Source of the DNA: DASQMT01 sp963839615
Lineage (GTDB): Bacteria; Actinomycetota; Thermoleophilia; Solirubrobacterales; Solirubrobacteraceae
Assembly: GCA_963839615.1 (NCBI GenBank)
Contig: CAWIVY010000001.1
Location: 395,540-459,539 of the forward strand
Length of the DNA stretch: 64,000 bases
Reading direction: 5' to 3'
The notes below the pieces were generated by a model, which searched no databases, had not been told where the DNA came from, and saw nothing but the letters and a program-made list of their open reading frames with translations. Below are positions 52,509-61,226 of this stretch, piece by piece (position 1 is the first letter of the stretch; each line of letters begins with the position of its first letter). The position numbers and the translations under genes are program-made.

Positions 52509-52919
52509 CTACGCGCGGGCGCGGCTCGGACGCTTGCGCCGAGCCGGAGCGGCCTCCTCGTCGTCCTCCTCGTCCTCGTCGCCTGCGGCGTCCTCGGCAT
52601 CGTCGGGCTCGGGCTCCTCGGCCTCGGGCTCCTCGACGAGCTCGTCCTCGGCCTCTTCGTCCTCGAAGTCCTCGGCCTCTTCGTCCTCGCCGTCCTGGCC
52701 GGCGAGCAACTGCAACTGCTCGCGGATGAGATCCCGGTTCTTGAAGGCCGCGTAGCCCGCGGCGGAGATCACCGCGCCGGCGGCCAGCTTGCGGAAGCCG
52801 CCGCGCCCGGACTTCTCCTTGGTCTCGCCGTCGTCGCCGTCCAGTGCGGTCAACAGCGCTGCGACCGCCATCTTCCGCAGCTGGTCAGTCGGGATCTTCT
52901 GATTCGCCGGAAGTTTCAT
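52509..52919 (-). CDS. Hypothetical protein with acidic tail
   Basis: A 136-residue protein. Residues 1-75 form a structured part with a possible membrane or amphipathic segment (FRKLAAGAVISAAGYAAFKN); the remainder is a long run of Glu and Asp followed by a basic end (ARRKRPSRARA). TGAGGAGCAAGAG is a good ribosome-binding region for ATG 52919. No family recognised. It lies in tandem with the GlsB-like gene. Confidence 0.7.
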   Translation of the reverse strand: MKLPANQKIPTDQLRKMAVAALLTALDGDDGETKEKSGRGGFRKLAAGAVISAAGYAAFKNRDLIREQLQLLAGQDGEDEEAEDFEDEEAEDELVEEPEAEEPEPDDAEDAAGDEDEEDDEEAAPARRKRPSRARA

Positions 52920-52951
52920 CTCTTGCTCCTCATTGCATTGGGGGGAAAGCG

Positions 52952-53221
52952 TCAGCGCGCAAGCGGATGCTCCTTGTTGCCGAGCACCGCGCGGTAGAGA
53001 CCGAGCAGGATCATCACGCCGATGACGGCGCCGATCAGACCGCCGAGATCGAACATCGCGTTGTCGCCGATGTTGAGCAGCTCGGTGAACACGAGGAAGC
53101 CGACGACGGCGCCGGCGATGCCGAGCAGGACCGTCGCGATGAACCCCATCGCATCGCGTCCGGGCATCAGGAGGCGTCCGAGGTAGCCCGCCACGATTCC
53201 CAGGATGATCGCCCCCAGCAT
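52952..53221 (-). CDS. GlsB/YeaQ/YmgE-type small membrane protein
   Basis: An 89-residue protein with three hydrophobic segments: LGAIILGIVAGYLGRLLMPG, FIATVLLGIAGAVVGFLVF and the GLIGAVIGVMILLGLYR end. The first segment with its GRLLMPGRD turn is the mark of transglycosylase-associated/YeaQ-like stress proteins. The exact role is unknown; the family is induced by envelope or general stress. GGGAGG precedes the ATG at 53221. Confidence 0.9.
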   Translation of the reverse strand: MLGAIILGIVAGYLGRLLMPGRDAMGFIATVLLGIAGAVVGFLVFTELLNIGDNAMFDLGGLIGAVIGVMILLGLYRAVLGNKEHPLAR

Positions 53222-53332
53222 GTGATCCCTCCCCCTTGCGGATTGCACGTTCTGGGAGAGGCCTCCCCAGATGCTCGCGGCAGCAAACGGCGGGGCGTCC
53301 GGGCGCCGCCGGACCCCTGCTTTGATGGGCGC

Positions 53333-54469
53333 ATGCCGTTCACGCGCCGCGAGGCCCTCGCCGCCGCGGGCGCGGCGTGGCTCGCCGCCGGCACGGGTCG
53401 GGCGCCGGCGATGCCGCGTCAACCCCCGCTCCCGAGCGCGATGGGGCGCGGTTTCGACCTCACCCCGCAGGGCCTGCGCACGCCCGGCGTGCTGCAGGAC
53501 TACACGGTGCTGCGGGTCCAGCCGTGGGCGCCGCCGCTGATCGCGCGCGCAACGCACGTGCGCTTCTGGGTCGATTGGCCGTTCGTGCAGCCCGACGGCG
53601 CGATCGCACTCGAGGATCCGGCCAATCCCGGCCGGCCCCACCTGGAGGCGCTCGACGCGCAGGTCGACGCGGTCGTGGCCGACGGGCTGCAGGCGATCCT
53701 GATGCCGTACCGCTATCCGCGCTGGGTCAACCACACGGGCGTCCACTTCCACGGCAAGTCGCCGGAGTGGCGGATGCCGCGGTCCGGCCATGGGCCCGAC
53801 AGCCCGTGGGCGCACTTCGTCGCGGCGCTGTGGTTGCGTTACTCGTGCCGGATGTCCTGCTTCGAGGTCGTCAACGAGCCCAACCTCCAGATCTGGCCGC
53901 AGGACGACGTCGCCGAGCGTGTCGCGGAGATGATCACGACGGTCGACGCGATCGCGCGCCGGCACGAGGTCGACGTCACGTGCCTGGCCCCGTCGATATC
54001 CGACGCCGAGTCCGACCGGCCGTTCATGATCACCGAGCAGCGCCCCTTCAACGCCGCGCTGCTCGACTCGCTCGACCGGCGCGGCTTCGAGGGCGGCGAG
54101 CGCTGGGTCTGGTCGTTTCACAACTACAACGACGCCGAGCTCGGCGGCGACCGCGTGAGCGCGATGCGCGCACAGATCGCCGGGCGCTGGCGCGGGCGCG
54201 GCGCCGCCGACGGCGGCCCGCTCGTGTACGCGACCGAGGGCGGCGTCCGGCTCGAGGGCGTCGAGCGCCGCTACGGCAGGACCTTCTCGCCGCGGCGCCA
54301 GCGGGTCGAGCAGGGCGCGATGCTCGCCGACGCGATCGCGCGCTACGAGGGCACGCCCGGCGTCGGCCTGTTCACGCAGTACACGGTCACGGCCGATCCG
54401 GCCTACGACTGCGGGCTGCGCGAGCGGGACGGCTCGAGCCGTCCCGCCTTCGACGCCTTCGTCGCCTAG
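53333..54469 (+). CDS. Tat-exported clan-A glycoside hydrolase-like protein
   Basis: A 378-residue protein with a twin-arginine signal (FTRREALAAAGAAWLAAG). The TIM-barrel core carries the acid/base motif EVVNEPNLQIW (Glu about residue 182) and a probable nucleophile Glu in LVYATEGG, matching clan GH-A enzymes such as GH5/GH39. The substrate is not predictable. The longer frame upstream to 52844 overlaps two minus-strand genes and was rejected. It is convergent with the FHA gene. Confidence 0.8.
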   Translation: MPFTRREALAAAGAAWLAAGTGRAPAMPRQPPLPSAMGRGFDLTPQGLRTPGVLQDYTVLRVQPWAPPLIARATHVRFWVDWPFVQPDGAIALEDPANPGRPHLEALDAQVDAVVADGLQAILMPYRYPRWVNHTGVHFHGKSPEWRMPRSGHGPDSPWAHFVAALWLRYSCRMSCFEVVNEPNLQIWPQDDVAERVAEMITTVDAIARRHEVDVTCLAPSISDAESDRPFMITEQRPFNAALLDSLDRRGFEGGERWVWSFHNYNDAELGGDRVSAMRAQIAGRWRGRGAADGGPLVYATEGGVRLEGVERRYGRTFSPRRQRVEQGAMLADAIARYEGTPGVGLFTQYTVTADPAYDCGLRERDGSSRPAFDAFVA

Positions 54470-54927
54470 CGTAACGTCGCCGAAGGCGAGCGCGAGGTAC
54501 GAGCGTCTCGCCTGGCAGGCGAAATCTCCAGATACCTCATCAGCCGGTCGCCGATGCGCACCTCGTCGCCGTGGTGCAACGGCGACTCCTGTACGCGCCG
54601 GCCGTTGACGAAGACGCCGTTGAGGCTGCGGTCGTCCGCGATCACCGGCGCGCCCTCGCGCTCCAGCACGAGCGCATGGCGGCGCGAGACCGTGGTGTCG
54701 TCGAGCACGATGTCCGACGTCGTGCGCCGGCCGATCCGGGTGAGGCGGCCGAGCGGCAGGACGACGACGTCGTCGCCGTCGGGGATGGCGAGGTAGCGTC
54801 CGGGCGCGAGCCGCCAGACCGCGACGGCAGCCGCGCGCACGCGGTGCAGAAGCGCACCGGAGCGGATCACGACGGTGGGGGCCTCGCACGCGAGGGAGTT
54901 GGGGGCTGGGAGGCTCACGGCGGTCAT
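54466..54927 (-). CDS. FHA-domain protein
   Basis: A 153-residue protein whose C-terminal two-thirds is an FHA domain: LTRIGRRTTSDIVLDDTTVS, RRHALV, SLNGVFVNGRRV and HHGDEVRIGDRLMRY. These are the conserved Gly-Arg, Ser-x-x-His and Asn-Gly positions that bind phosphothreonine peptides. No kinase gene is adjacent. ATG 54927 or an in-frame ATG at 54951 may be the start. Confidence 0.85.
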   Translation of the reverse strand: MTAVSLPAPNSLACEAPTVVIRSGALLHRVRAAAVAVWRLAPGRYLAIPDGDDVVVLPLGRLTRIGRRTTSDIVLDDTTVSRRHALVLEREGAPVIADDRSLNGVFVNGRRVQESPLHHGDEVRIGDRLMRYLEISPARRDARTSRSPSATLR

Positions 54928-54989
54928 GTCCCGTCCAACGTTCCCGGACATTTCCAAGCGCCGGATAAGGAATTGCCGATAGAAACCTG

Positions 54990-55856
54990 ATGATGCTCGC
55001 CCCGCTCGCCGCGGCCGCCGCCATCGCCGGCTGCCCGCTCTTCCCACCGTCCTGGTCCACGAACCAGCGCGTCGACACGCTGCCCGTGGCCCCCGACTCG
55101 GCGGCGATCGTGCGCTCGATCGGTGTCGGCGGCGCGCTCAAGGCCGACTTCGGCTCCGGCCTCTGGGAGGGCGGCCCGATCGGGATCCCCTACGACGTGG
55201 TCGGCCGCGCGACCAGGCGCTCCAGGGTGCGCTTCGAGTACGCGGGCGAATCGGACCGCGTGCGCTACCCGATCCCGCGCGGCGTGCAGATCGAGGGCGG
55301 CCCGGACTCCGACGGCGACCGCCATGCGCTGCTCGTCGACCGCAGCCGCTGCAAGCTGTTCGAGCTGTATGCCCTGCGCAAGCAGAGCGGCCGCTGGACG
55401 GCAGGCTCCGGCGCCACCTGGAGCCTGCGCAGGCCGCGGCTGCGGCCATCCGGCTGGACGAGCGCGGACGCGGCCGGCCTGCCGATCCTGCCGCTGCTGG
55501 CGCGCTACCAGGAGGTCAGGCGCGGACGCATCGACCACGCGCTGCGGATGACCGTGTCCGAGAGCCGGAGCGCATTCGTCTTCCCGGCGCGCCACTTCGC
55601 CTCCTCGGACTCCGACCCGGCGCTGCCGCGGATGGGCGAGCGCCTGCGACTCCGCGCCGGCACGGACATCTCGGGCCTGCCGCGACAGGCGCGCGTCGTC
55701 GCTCAGGCGATGAAGGAATACGGGCTGATCGTGGCCGACAACGGCTCGGACTGGTATGTGACGGGAGCGCCGCATCCCCGCTGGGACAACGATCAGCTGC
55801 AGCAGCTGGGCCGCCTCCGCGGCAGCGACTTCGAGGTGGTCCGGCCGGCTCCCTGA
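54990..55856 (+). CDS. Conserved secreted protein of unknown function
   Basis: A 288-residue protein with a signal peptide that may end in a lipobox (AAAIAGCPLF). Conserved-looking blocks include SGLWEGGPIGIPYDVV, ATWSLRRPRLRPSGWTSADA, LPILPLLARYQEV and YGLIVADNGSDWYVTGAP. This pattern belongs to a widespread family of extracellular proteins in bacteria and fungi with no assigned activity that I know of. It lies just upstream of the MFS operator region. Confidence 0.72.
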   Translation: MMLAPLAAAAAIAGCPLFPPSWSTNQRVDTLPVAPDSAAIVRSIGVGGALKADFGSGLWEGGPIGIPYDVVGRATRRSRVRFEYAGESDRVRYPIPRGVQIEGGPDSDGDRHALLVDRSRCKLFELYALRKQSGRWTAGSGATWSLRRPRLRPSGWTSADAAGLPILPLLARYQEVRRGRIDHALRMTVSESRSAFVFPARHFASSDSDPALPRMGERLRLRAGTDISGLPRQARVVAQAMKEYGLIVADNGSDWYVTGAPHPRWDNDQLQQLGRLRGSDFEVVRPAP

Positions 55857-55860
55857 GATT

Positions 55861-55887
55861 TCCGAAACGGAACGCTTGCGTTTCGGA
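55861..55887. promoter_or_regulatory. TetR-type operator 1
   Basis: Inverted arms TCCGAAACG and CGTTTCGGA with a 9-bp spacer. It overlaps a possible promoter (TTGCGT at 55876-55881, 17 bp, TACCTT at 55899-55904) of the MFS gene. The stretch GAAACGGAACGC (55864-55875) recurs inverted in operator 2. Confidence 0.65.
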
Positions 55888-55917
55888 TCAACATAGGCTA
55901 CCTTGCGCGAGACAAAT

Positions 55918-55938
55918 GAAACGGCAGCGTTCCGTTTC
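55918..55938. promoter_or_regulatory. TetR-type operator 2
   Basis: Inverted arms GAAACGG and CCGTTTC with a 7-bp centre. Its right part GCGTTCCGTTTC (55927-55938) is the exact reverse complement of GAAACGGAACGC in operator 1. It sits 28 bp before the MFS start, so a bound repressor would block transcription. Confidence 0.65.
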
Positions 55939-55965
55939 GTAATCCAACTCCCCAGAGGTTGCCCC

Positions 55966-57504
55966 ATGTCTCCCGCCGTCTCCGATCCCGCCGTCCCAGA
56001 TCCTCGCCGCTGGTGGACGCTCATCGTCCTCTGTTTCTCCCTGCTGGTGATCGCGCTCGACAACACGATCCTCAACGTGGCGCTGCCCACGCTCCAGCGC
56101 GATCTCGATGCAAGCGCATCGGACCTGCAGTGGATCGTCGACTCCTACATGCTGGTGTTCGCCGCCGTACTGCTGACGGCAGGCGCGCTCGGTGACCGCT
56201 TCGGACGCAAGAAGGCGCTCACGTTCGGGCTCGCCGTATTCGGGCTGGGATCAGGGCTCTCAGCCCTGGCCGAGTCCTCGGACATGCTGATCGCGACACG
56301 GGCGCTGATGGGCGTCGGCGGCGCTTTCATCATGCCTTCGACGCTCTCGATCCTGACCGCCGTTTTCCCCGCGAACGAGCGCGCCAAGGCGATCGGCATC
56401 TGGGCCGCCGTCTCCGGGCTCGGCATCGTGATCGGGCCCGTGACCGGCGGCTGGCTGGTCGAGCACGGCGACTGGAGCCTCGTCTTCCTCGTCAACCTCC
56501 CGATCGTCGCCGCGGCGCTGCTCAGCGGGCGCTGGCTGGTGCCCGAGTCGCTCGACCCGGCGAAGCCGCGGCTCGACGCCGGTGGCTTCGCGCTCTCGAG
56601 CCTCGGGCTCGGCGCGCTGGTCTGGGGCGTCATCGAGGCGCCGGCCCGCGGCTGGACCGACGGCATGATCCTCGGCGCGTTCACCCTGGCGGCCGTCGCG
56701 CTCGCCGCGTTCATCGCCTGGGAGCTGCGGGTGCGCCAGCCGATGCTCGACGTGCGGCTGTTTCTCAACCGCCGCTTCTCGGCCGCCAGCGGCGCGATCA
56801 CGGTGGCGTTCTTCTCGCTCTTCGGGACGATCTTCTTCCTGACGCAGTACCTGCAGTCCGTGCTCGGCTACGGCGCATTCGACAGCGGACTGCGCGTGAT
56901 GCCGGTCGCAGCCGGACTGATCCTCGGCGGGCCGCTGTCGGCGAAGCTGAGCGAGCGCGTCGGCACGAAGCGCGTCGTCGGCGCCGGGCTGGCGTTCGTC
57001 GCGGTCGGGCTGACGATGCTTTCCGGCGCCGAGGTCGGCAGCGGCTACGGGCTCGTCGCGGCGGTCCTGCTCGTGCTCGGGCTCGGCATGGGCCTGATCA
57101 TGGCGCCCGCCACGGAGTCGGTCATGGGATCGCTCCCGCTCGCCAAGGCGAGCGTCGGCTCGGCGGTCAACGACGCCACGCGGACGATGGGCGGCGCGCT
57201 GGGCGTCGCGGTGCTCGGGTCGCTCCTGTCCAGCGGCTACCGTGCGGGCATGGACGGCGTCACCCAGGGGCTCCCGAGCGGCGTGGCGGAGATGGCGAAC
57301 CAGTCGCTCGCCGGCGGGCTCGCGGTGGCCCACCGGATCGGCGGCGGCACCGGCGGCCGCGTCTCGGACGCAGCGCAGCAGGCGTTCGTCGACGGCATGC
57401 AGACCGCAGCGCTCGCGGGGGCCGCGATCGCCGCGCTCGGCGCCGTGATCACGCTCGTGGCGCTGCCCGCCCACGCGCCCTCGGCGCAGCCGGTGCCGGC
57501 GTGA
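55966..57504 (+). CDS. MFS drug:H+ antiporter, DHA2 family
   Basis: A 512-residue protein with about 14 hydrophobic segments. DHA2 motifs: LDNTILNVALPTLQRDL, GALGDRFGRKKAL and VIGPVTGGWLVEHGDWSLVF. It is a different subgroup from the exporter at 20768. Two matching palindromes upstream and a TetR gene overlapping its end (GTGA) indicate an inducible efflux unit controlled by its own repressor. CAGAGG precedes ATG 55966. Confidence 0.93.
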   Translation: MSPAVSDPAVPDPRRWWTLIVLCFSLLVIALDNTILNVALPTLQRDLDASASDLQWIVDSYMLVFAAVLLTAGALGDRFGRKKALTFGLAVFGLGSGLSALAESSDMLIATRALMGVGGAFIMPSTLSILTAVFPANERAKAIGIWAAVSGLGIVIGPVTGGWLVEHGDWSLVFLVNLPIVAAALLSGRWLVPESLDPAKPRLDAGGFALSSLGLGALVWGVIEAPARGWTDGMILGAFTLAAVALAAFIAWELRVRQPMLDVRLFLNRRFSAASGAITVAFFSLFGTIFFLTQYLQSVLGYGAFDSGLRVMPVAAGLILGGPLSAKLSERVGTKRVVGAGLAFVAVGLTMLSGAEVGSGYGLVAAVLLVLGLGMGLIMAPATESVMGSLPLAKASVGSAVNDATRTMGGALGVAVLGSLLSSGYRAGMDGVTQGLPSGVAEMANQSLAGGLAVAHRIGGGTGGRVSDAAQQAFVDGMQTAALAGAAIAALGAVITLVALPAHAPSAQPVPA

Positions 57505-58127
57505 GCAGCGGGCCCGCTCGGACCGCGACGGACCGGCGCCCGCCGGGCCGGCCGCGGTCCGAGCGCTCGCATCGCGCGATCGTGCGGGCGACGCTGGATC
57601 TGCTCGTCGAGGTCGGCTACCAGCGCCTGACGATGGAGCAGGTCCAGCGCCGTGCCGGCGTCGGCAAGGCGACGATCTACCGGCGCTGGGACTCCAAGGC
57701 CGAGCTGGTCAAGGACGCGATCCAGTACGTCGGCGCGGAGCTGCCGGTGCCCGACACCGGCTCGCTGGCCGGGGACTACGCGGCGGTCGCGGCCGCGGTG
57801 GTCTCGATCGCCACCGACCGCAACGCCGCGCTGCTGATGCCACGGCTGCTGGCCGAGGCGAGCCGTGACGAGGAGCTGCACGCGATCTTCTACGCGCAGC
57901 TCGTCGAGCCACGGCGGCGCGTGATGCGGATCGTGCTGGCGCGGGCGCGCGACCGCGGCGAAGTGCGCGACGACGTCGACATCGAGCTCACGATCGACAT
58001 GCTCGCCGGGCCGGTCATCTACCGCTTGCTCCTCACCGGCGGCGACCTCGCGCCGGCGGCCGCCGTTGCGCCGCGCCTGCTCGAGGCGCTGCTCACGGGC
58101 CTGAGGCCACCTCCACCCGGCCGTTGA
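57501..58127 (+). CDS. TetR-family repressor of the MFS exporter
   Basis: A 208-residue TetR protein. The helix-turn-helix is ATLDLLVEVGYQRLTMEQVQ followed by RRAGVGKATIYRRWDSKAEL (about residues 30-72); the rest is an all-helical ligand-binding domain. The GTG start overlaps the exporter stop, so both are made together. It most likely binds the palindromes at 55861 and 55918. Its 3' end overlaps the convergent RNase D gene by 35 bp. Confidence 0.92.
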   Translation: MSSGPARTATDRRPPGRPRSERSHRAIVRATLDLLVEVGYQRLTMEQVQRRAGVGKATIYRRWDSKAELVKDAIQYVGAELPVPDTGSLAGDYAAVAAAVVSIATDRNAALLMPRLLAEASRDEELHAIFYAQLVEPRRRVMRIVLARARDRGEVRDDVDIELTIDMLAGPVIYRLLLTGGDLAPAAAVAPRLLEALLTGLRPPPPGR

Positions 58128-59238
58128 CCACGCCGAGCCGGCGGTTGCCGGCGAGCAGCTCGAGCAGCTCGGCGCCGACCAGCTCGCGGCGCCAGCCACG
58201 CAGGGTGCGCACGTCCGGCTCGGGCTTCGCGCGCCGCGAGGCGACCACGATCGGCGAGAGGTCGGCGCGCGCGGCGATCAGCTCGTAGGCGAGTCCGGCC
58301 TCCTGCGCGCGGGCCCGCACGAGCGCCTCGGCGAGCGCGATCGTCGGCCCGTCGACGGCGTCCGTCGCGAGCCGCTCGCTCTCGTCGAAGGTGATCGGCG
58401 GTGCCGCGCGCCCACGCTCCACGGCGGCGAGGATGTCGCGCGCGCGGCGCCGGATGACGTCCGGCCCCGCGCCGCGGATCTGGCCCAGCGCCTGCGTGCT
58501 GCTCGGCGCTCGCTTGGCGAGCTCCACCAGCGTCGGGTCGCGCACGATCGACCCGACAGGGCGATCCTCCGCCGAGGCGGCGCGCTCGCGCCAGGCCGCC
58601 AGCTCGCGCGCCAGGGCGCGACCGCGCGGGTCCAGCCCGGAGATGCGCGGCAGCCGCCGCCACGCATCCTCGGGCGCGCGCTCGTCGGTCGCCGCCGCGA
58701 TCACCAGGCATTCCTCGCGCGCCCACTCCAGCCGCCCCCGGTCGGTCAGCCGCCGCTGCAGCTCGTCGGCCAGCGGCAGCAGGTGCTCGACATCCTCGCG
58801 CGCGTAGCGCTGCTGCTCGGGCGTCAGCGGCCGGGCATCCCAGCGCGTGAACGATGCCGACTTCTCGAGCCGGATCTTGAGCACGTCGTGCAGCAGGCCC
58901 GTGTACCCGGCCTGCGCGGAGAAGCCGGCGAAGCCGGCGGCGATCTGCGTGTCGAAGACGTTCGCGAACCTGGCGCTCCAGGCGCGGCGGAGGATCGCGA
59001 CGTCCTGCCGGCCCGCGTGCAGGACCACCTCGATCGCGGGGTCGGCGAACACCTCCGCAAGCGGCGCGGGATCGCCGAGATCCTCCTCCAGCGGGTCGAG
59101 CACGACGATCTCGTCGCCGACGCAGACCTGCACGAGGCAGAGCAGCGGGCGATAGCGGCCCTCGGGCATGAACTCCGTGTCGATCCCGAGCCGCCCCTCC
59201 TCGCGGGCGCGCGCGGCGAGACGTGAGAGCTCAGACAC
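58093..59238 (-). CDS. rnd: Ribonuclease D
   Basis: A 381-residue 3'-to-5' exonuclease. The DEDD catalytic residues are visible as LGIDTEF (Exo I), VVLHAGRQDVAIL (Exo II) and QRYAREDVEHLL (Exo III with Tyr). HRDC domains follow (about 205-375; LRGWRRELVGAELLELL). It trims 3' ends of structured RNAs such as tRNA precursors. The GTG start overlaps the end of the upstream GNAT gene by 8 bp. Confidence 0.93.
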   Translation of the reverse strand: MSELSRLAARAREEGRLGIDTEFMPEGRYRPLLCLVQVCVGDEIVVLDPLEEDLGDPAPLAEVFADPAIEVVLHAGRQDVAILRRAWSARFANVFDTQIAAGFAGFSAQAGYTGLLHDVLKIRLEKSASFTRWDARPLTPEQQRYAREDVEHLLPLADELQRRLTDRGRLEWAREECLVIAAATDERAPEDAWRRLPRISGLDPRGRALARELAAWRERAASAEDRPVGSIVRDPTLVELAKRAPSSTQALGQIRGAGPDVIRRRARDILAAVERGRAAPPITFDESERLATDAVDGPTIALAEALVRARAQEAGLAYELIAARADLSPIVVASRRAKPEPDVRTLRGWRRELVGAELLELLAGNRRLGVVNGRVEVASGP

Positions 59239-60136
59239 CGAGCACCTTCTCCCAGCGCTCGCTGCGCCGCGCCGGCGTCATCCCGCCCGACTCGTACAAC
59301 CGTGCCGCGGCAGCCGTGCGGCCATGGACCGTCGCCTCGGCGTAGCGCAGCCGCTTGCGCTTGAACGCATCTATCAGCAGCAAGAGCAGCGTCAGCCCCT
59401 TGCCCTGGCCGCGGGCGCGGTGAGCGACGGCCAGCGTGGTGATCATGCCCACCCGCTTCTGGCCGGTGTCGCCCTTCTCCCCCAGCGCGGCGCCGACGAT
59501 GCCCTGGGCGTCGTGCAGCAGCAGCCACAGTTCCGGATCCCAGCCGGGCTTGTCCATGCCGGTGGCGCGCCATCCCTCCAGCGACTGCGGCAGATGGCCC
59601 TCGACGCCGGTGTAGGCGCCCTGCACGAGATGCCAGACCTCCTCGGTGTCGCGCTCCTCGTCGAAGGTCCGCACGAGGGCGGGTGGTGGCGGCGGAGCTT
59701 CCTTGAGTGCCAGGCGCATGCGGAAGTAATGGTGCACGGGCCACCAGCCCGCCTCCAGCAGGAGGACGCGCGCCGCGGTGTTGGCCGTCGGCACGAACTG
59801 TCGCACCACCCGCAGGCCGCGTGCGCGAGCCTGGGACTCGGCCGCCAGCCGCAGCTCCGTGCCGAAGCCCCGGCCGACCGAGTCCGGATGCACCGCCACG
59901 AGCACGTCCGCGCCGGTCACGATCGCGTACGCGGCCAGCGCGCCGGAGTCATCCTCCACGATCCAGGCGTCGCACTCGAGGTCGCACAGCTCCCAGTCGG
60001 ACCGGACGTCGGTGACCGTGACCTCCGCCTCGCCGAGGTCGGCGACGTCACGCGCACGCAGCAGCTCGGCGACGGCTTCCGCGTCACCGGCGGTCGGTGC
60101 GCGCAGCACGTGACCGGCGGGGGTGGTCGTGTCCAT
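59231..60136 (-). CDS. Double GNAT acetyltransferase (mycothiol-synthase-like)
   Basis: A 301-residue protein with two GNAT domains. The first (about 5-150) keeps the loop SVGRGFGTELR; the second (about 160-300) has a clear acetyl-CoA loop ARGQGKGLTLLLL. This tandem design is that of MshD, but several relatives have other substrates. The gene is coupled to rnd. Confidence 0.82.
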   Translation of the reverse strand: MDTTTPAGHVLRAPTAGDAEAVAELLRARDVADLGEAEVTVTDVRSDWELCDLECDAWIVEDDSGALAAYAIVTGADVLVAVHPDSVGRGFGTELRLAAESQARARGLRVVRQFVPTANTAARVLLLEAGWWPVHHYFRMRLALKEAPPPPPALVRTFDEERDTEEVWHLVQGAYTGVEGHLPQSLEGWRATGMDKPGWDPELWLLLHDAQGIVGAALGEKGDTGQKRVGMITTLAVAHRARGQGKGLTLLLLLIDAFKRKRLRYAEATVHGRTAAAARLYESGGMTPARRSERWEKVLGV

Positions 60137-60201
60137 CGCCAGCGACAGTACCCATCACAACGGTTCAGCCGGGCGGGATCTGTCGCCCGACCCGGTGGCG
60201 C

Positions 60202-61221
60202 CTACCCGATGCGAACCGGCGTGCCGATCGACACGCGCCGGAACAGGTCGATCACGTCGGGCACGGTCATGCGGATGCAGCCGTGCGATGCGCGCGTTCC
60301 GATCGACCACGGCTCGCCGGTGCCGTGGATCCCGACGGCGCCGCTGACGCCCATCCAGCGCGCCTTGAGCGGGTTGTTCCAGGCGCCGCCCCCGACCTGC
60401 TGGCCGGCCATCTCGCCCGCCCAGGGCGAGTTCGGCGCGGTCCACGTCGGGTTGACCTGCTTCGTCTGGATCGCGAACAGCCCGGCCGGGGTCGGGTACG
60501 CGGGCTGCCCGACGGCGACGCCGTAGCCCTTGACGAACTTCAGCCGCTTGAACAGCCGCAGGCGGAAGTGCGAGCGATCGATCGTGACCACGGTGCGGTA
60601 GATCTTGCGCAGCTCCTTCGTGCGGACGTCCGGCGTGACCGTCTTGCGGCCGGGCTTGATCGCGCGCGCCGCCAGGGGATCGGCCAGCGCCTTCTTGATC
60701 GCCTCGATCAGCACGCGCTCGGGCAGCTTGTGGCCCTTGCGGCTCTTGCGCTTGACCATCCGCGTCATCCTGATCTTGAGCCTCGCGTCGCGCGGCGCCA
60801 CGTCGACCGCCTTCGCGGTCTGCTTGATGAAGCGCCAGAGCGGCGTGCGCTCGAAGGAGACGGCAGGCGCGGCGGATGCCGGCGGATGGCTCCCGTCGGG
60901 CGCGGGCGGCGCGGCCTGGCCGGCCTTCAGCGCCCGCAGCGCAGTCCTGTCGGCGCGGAACTCGAAGTCGATCCGGGACATCTTCAAGACGAAGCTGCGG
61001 CGGGCGGCGGTGACGACGATGTCCTGCGCGAGCACCGGCCCGAGGGTCTGCTCGAGCCTTGCCTGGGCCTCGGCGACCGTGAGGTTGCCGACGTCGATGC
61101 CGGAGACCGTGACGCCGGCGCGGATGCGCGGCTCCTCGGCGGGCACCTGGGCGGCGGCGGCGGACGCCGTCGCCGCGGCGATCGAAATGGTGAGGCAGAG
61201 GATGCTGAGGGCCCGTCGCAT
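60202..61221 (-). CDS. Secreted L,D-transpeptidase (YkuD)
   Basis: A 339-residue protein with a signal peptide (LCLTISIAAATASAAAAQ). A VanW/peptidoglycan-binding-type region (about 30-190; GVTVSGIDVGNLTVAEAQ) precedes the YkuD catalytic domain (about 215-335), which holds the active-site motif HGTGEPWSIG ... ASHGCIRM with the nucleophile Cys. It forms 3-3 cross-links in peptidoglycan or anchors proteins. ATG 61221 is the start. Confidence 0.92.
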   Translation of the reverse strand: MRRALSILCLTISIAAATASAAAAQVPAEEPRIRAGVTVSGIDVGNLTVAEAQARLEQTLGPVLAQDIVVTAARRSFVLKMSRIDFEFRADRTALRALKAGQAAPPAPDGSHPPASAAPAVSFERTPLWRFIKQTAKAVDVAPRDARLKIRMTRMVKRKSRKGHKLPERVLIEAIKKALADPLAARAIKPGRKTVTPDVRTKELRKIYRTVVTIDRSHFRLRLFKRLKFVKGYGVAVGQPAYPTPAGLFAIQTKQVNPTWTAPNSPWAGEMAGQQVGGGAWNNPLKARWMGVSGAVGIHGTGEPWSIGTRASHGCIRMTVPDVIDLFRRVSIGTPVRIG

Positions 61222-61226
61222 GGCGA

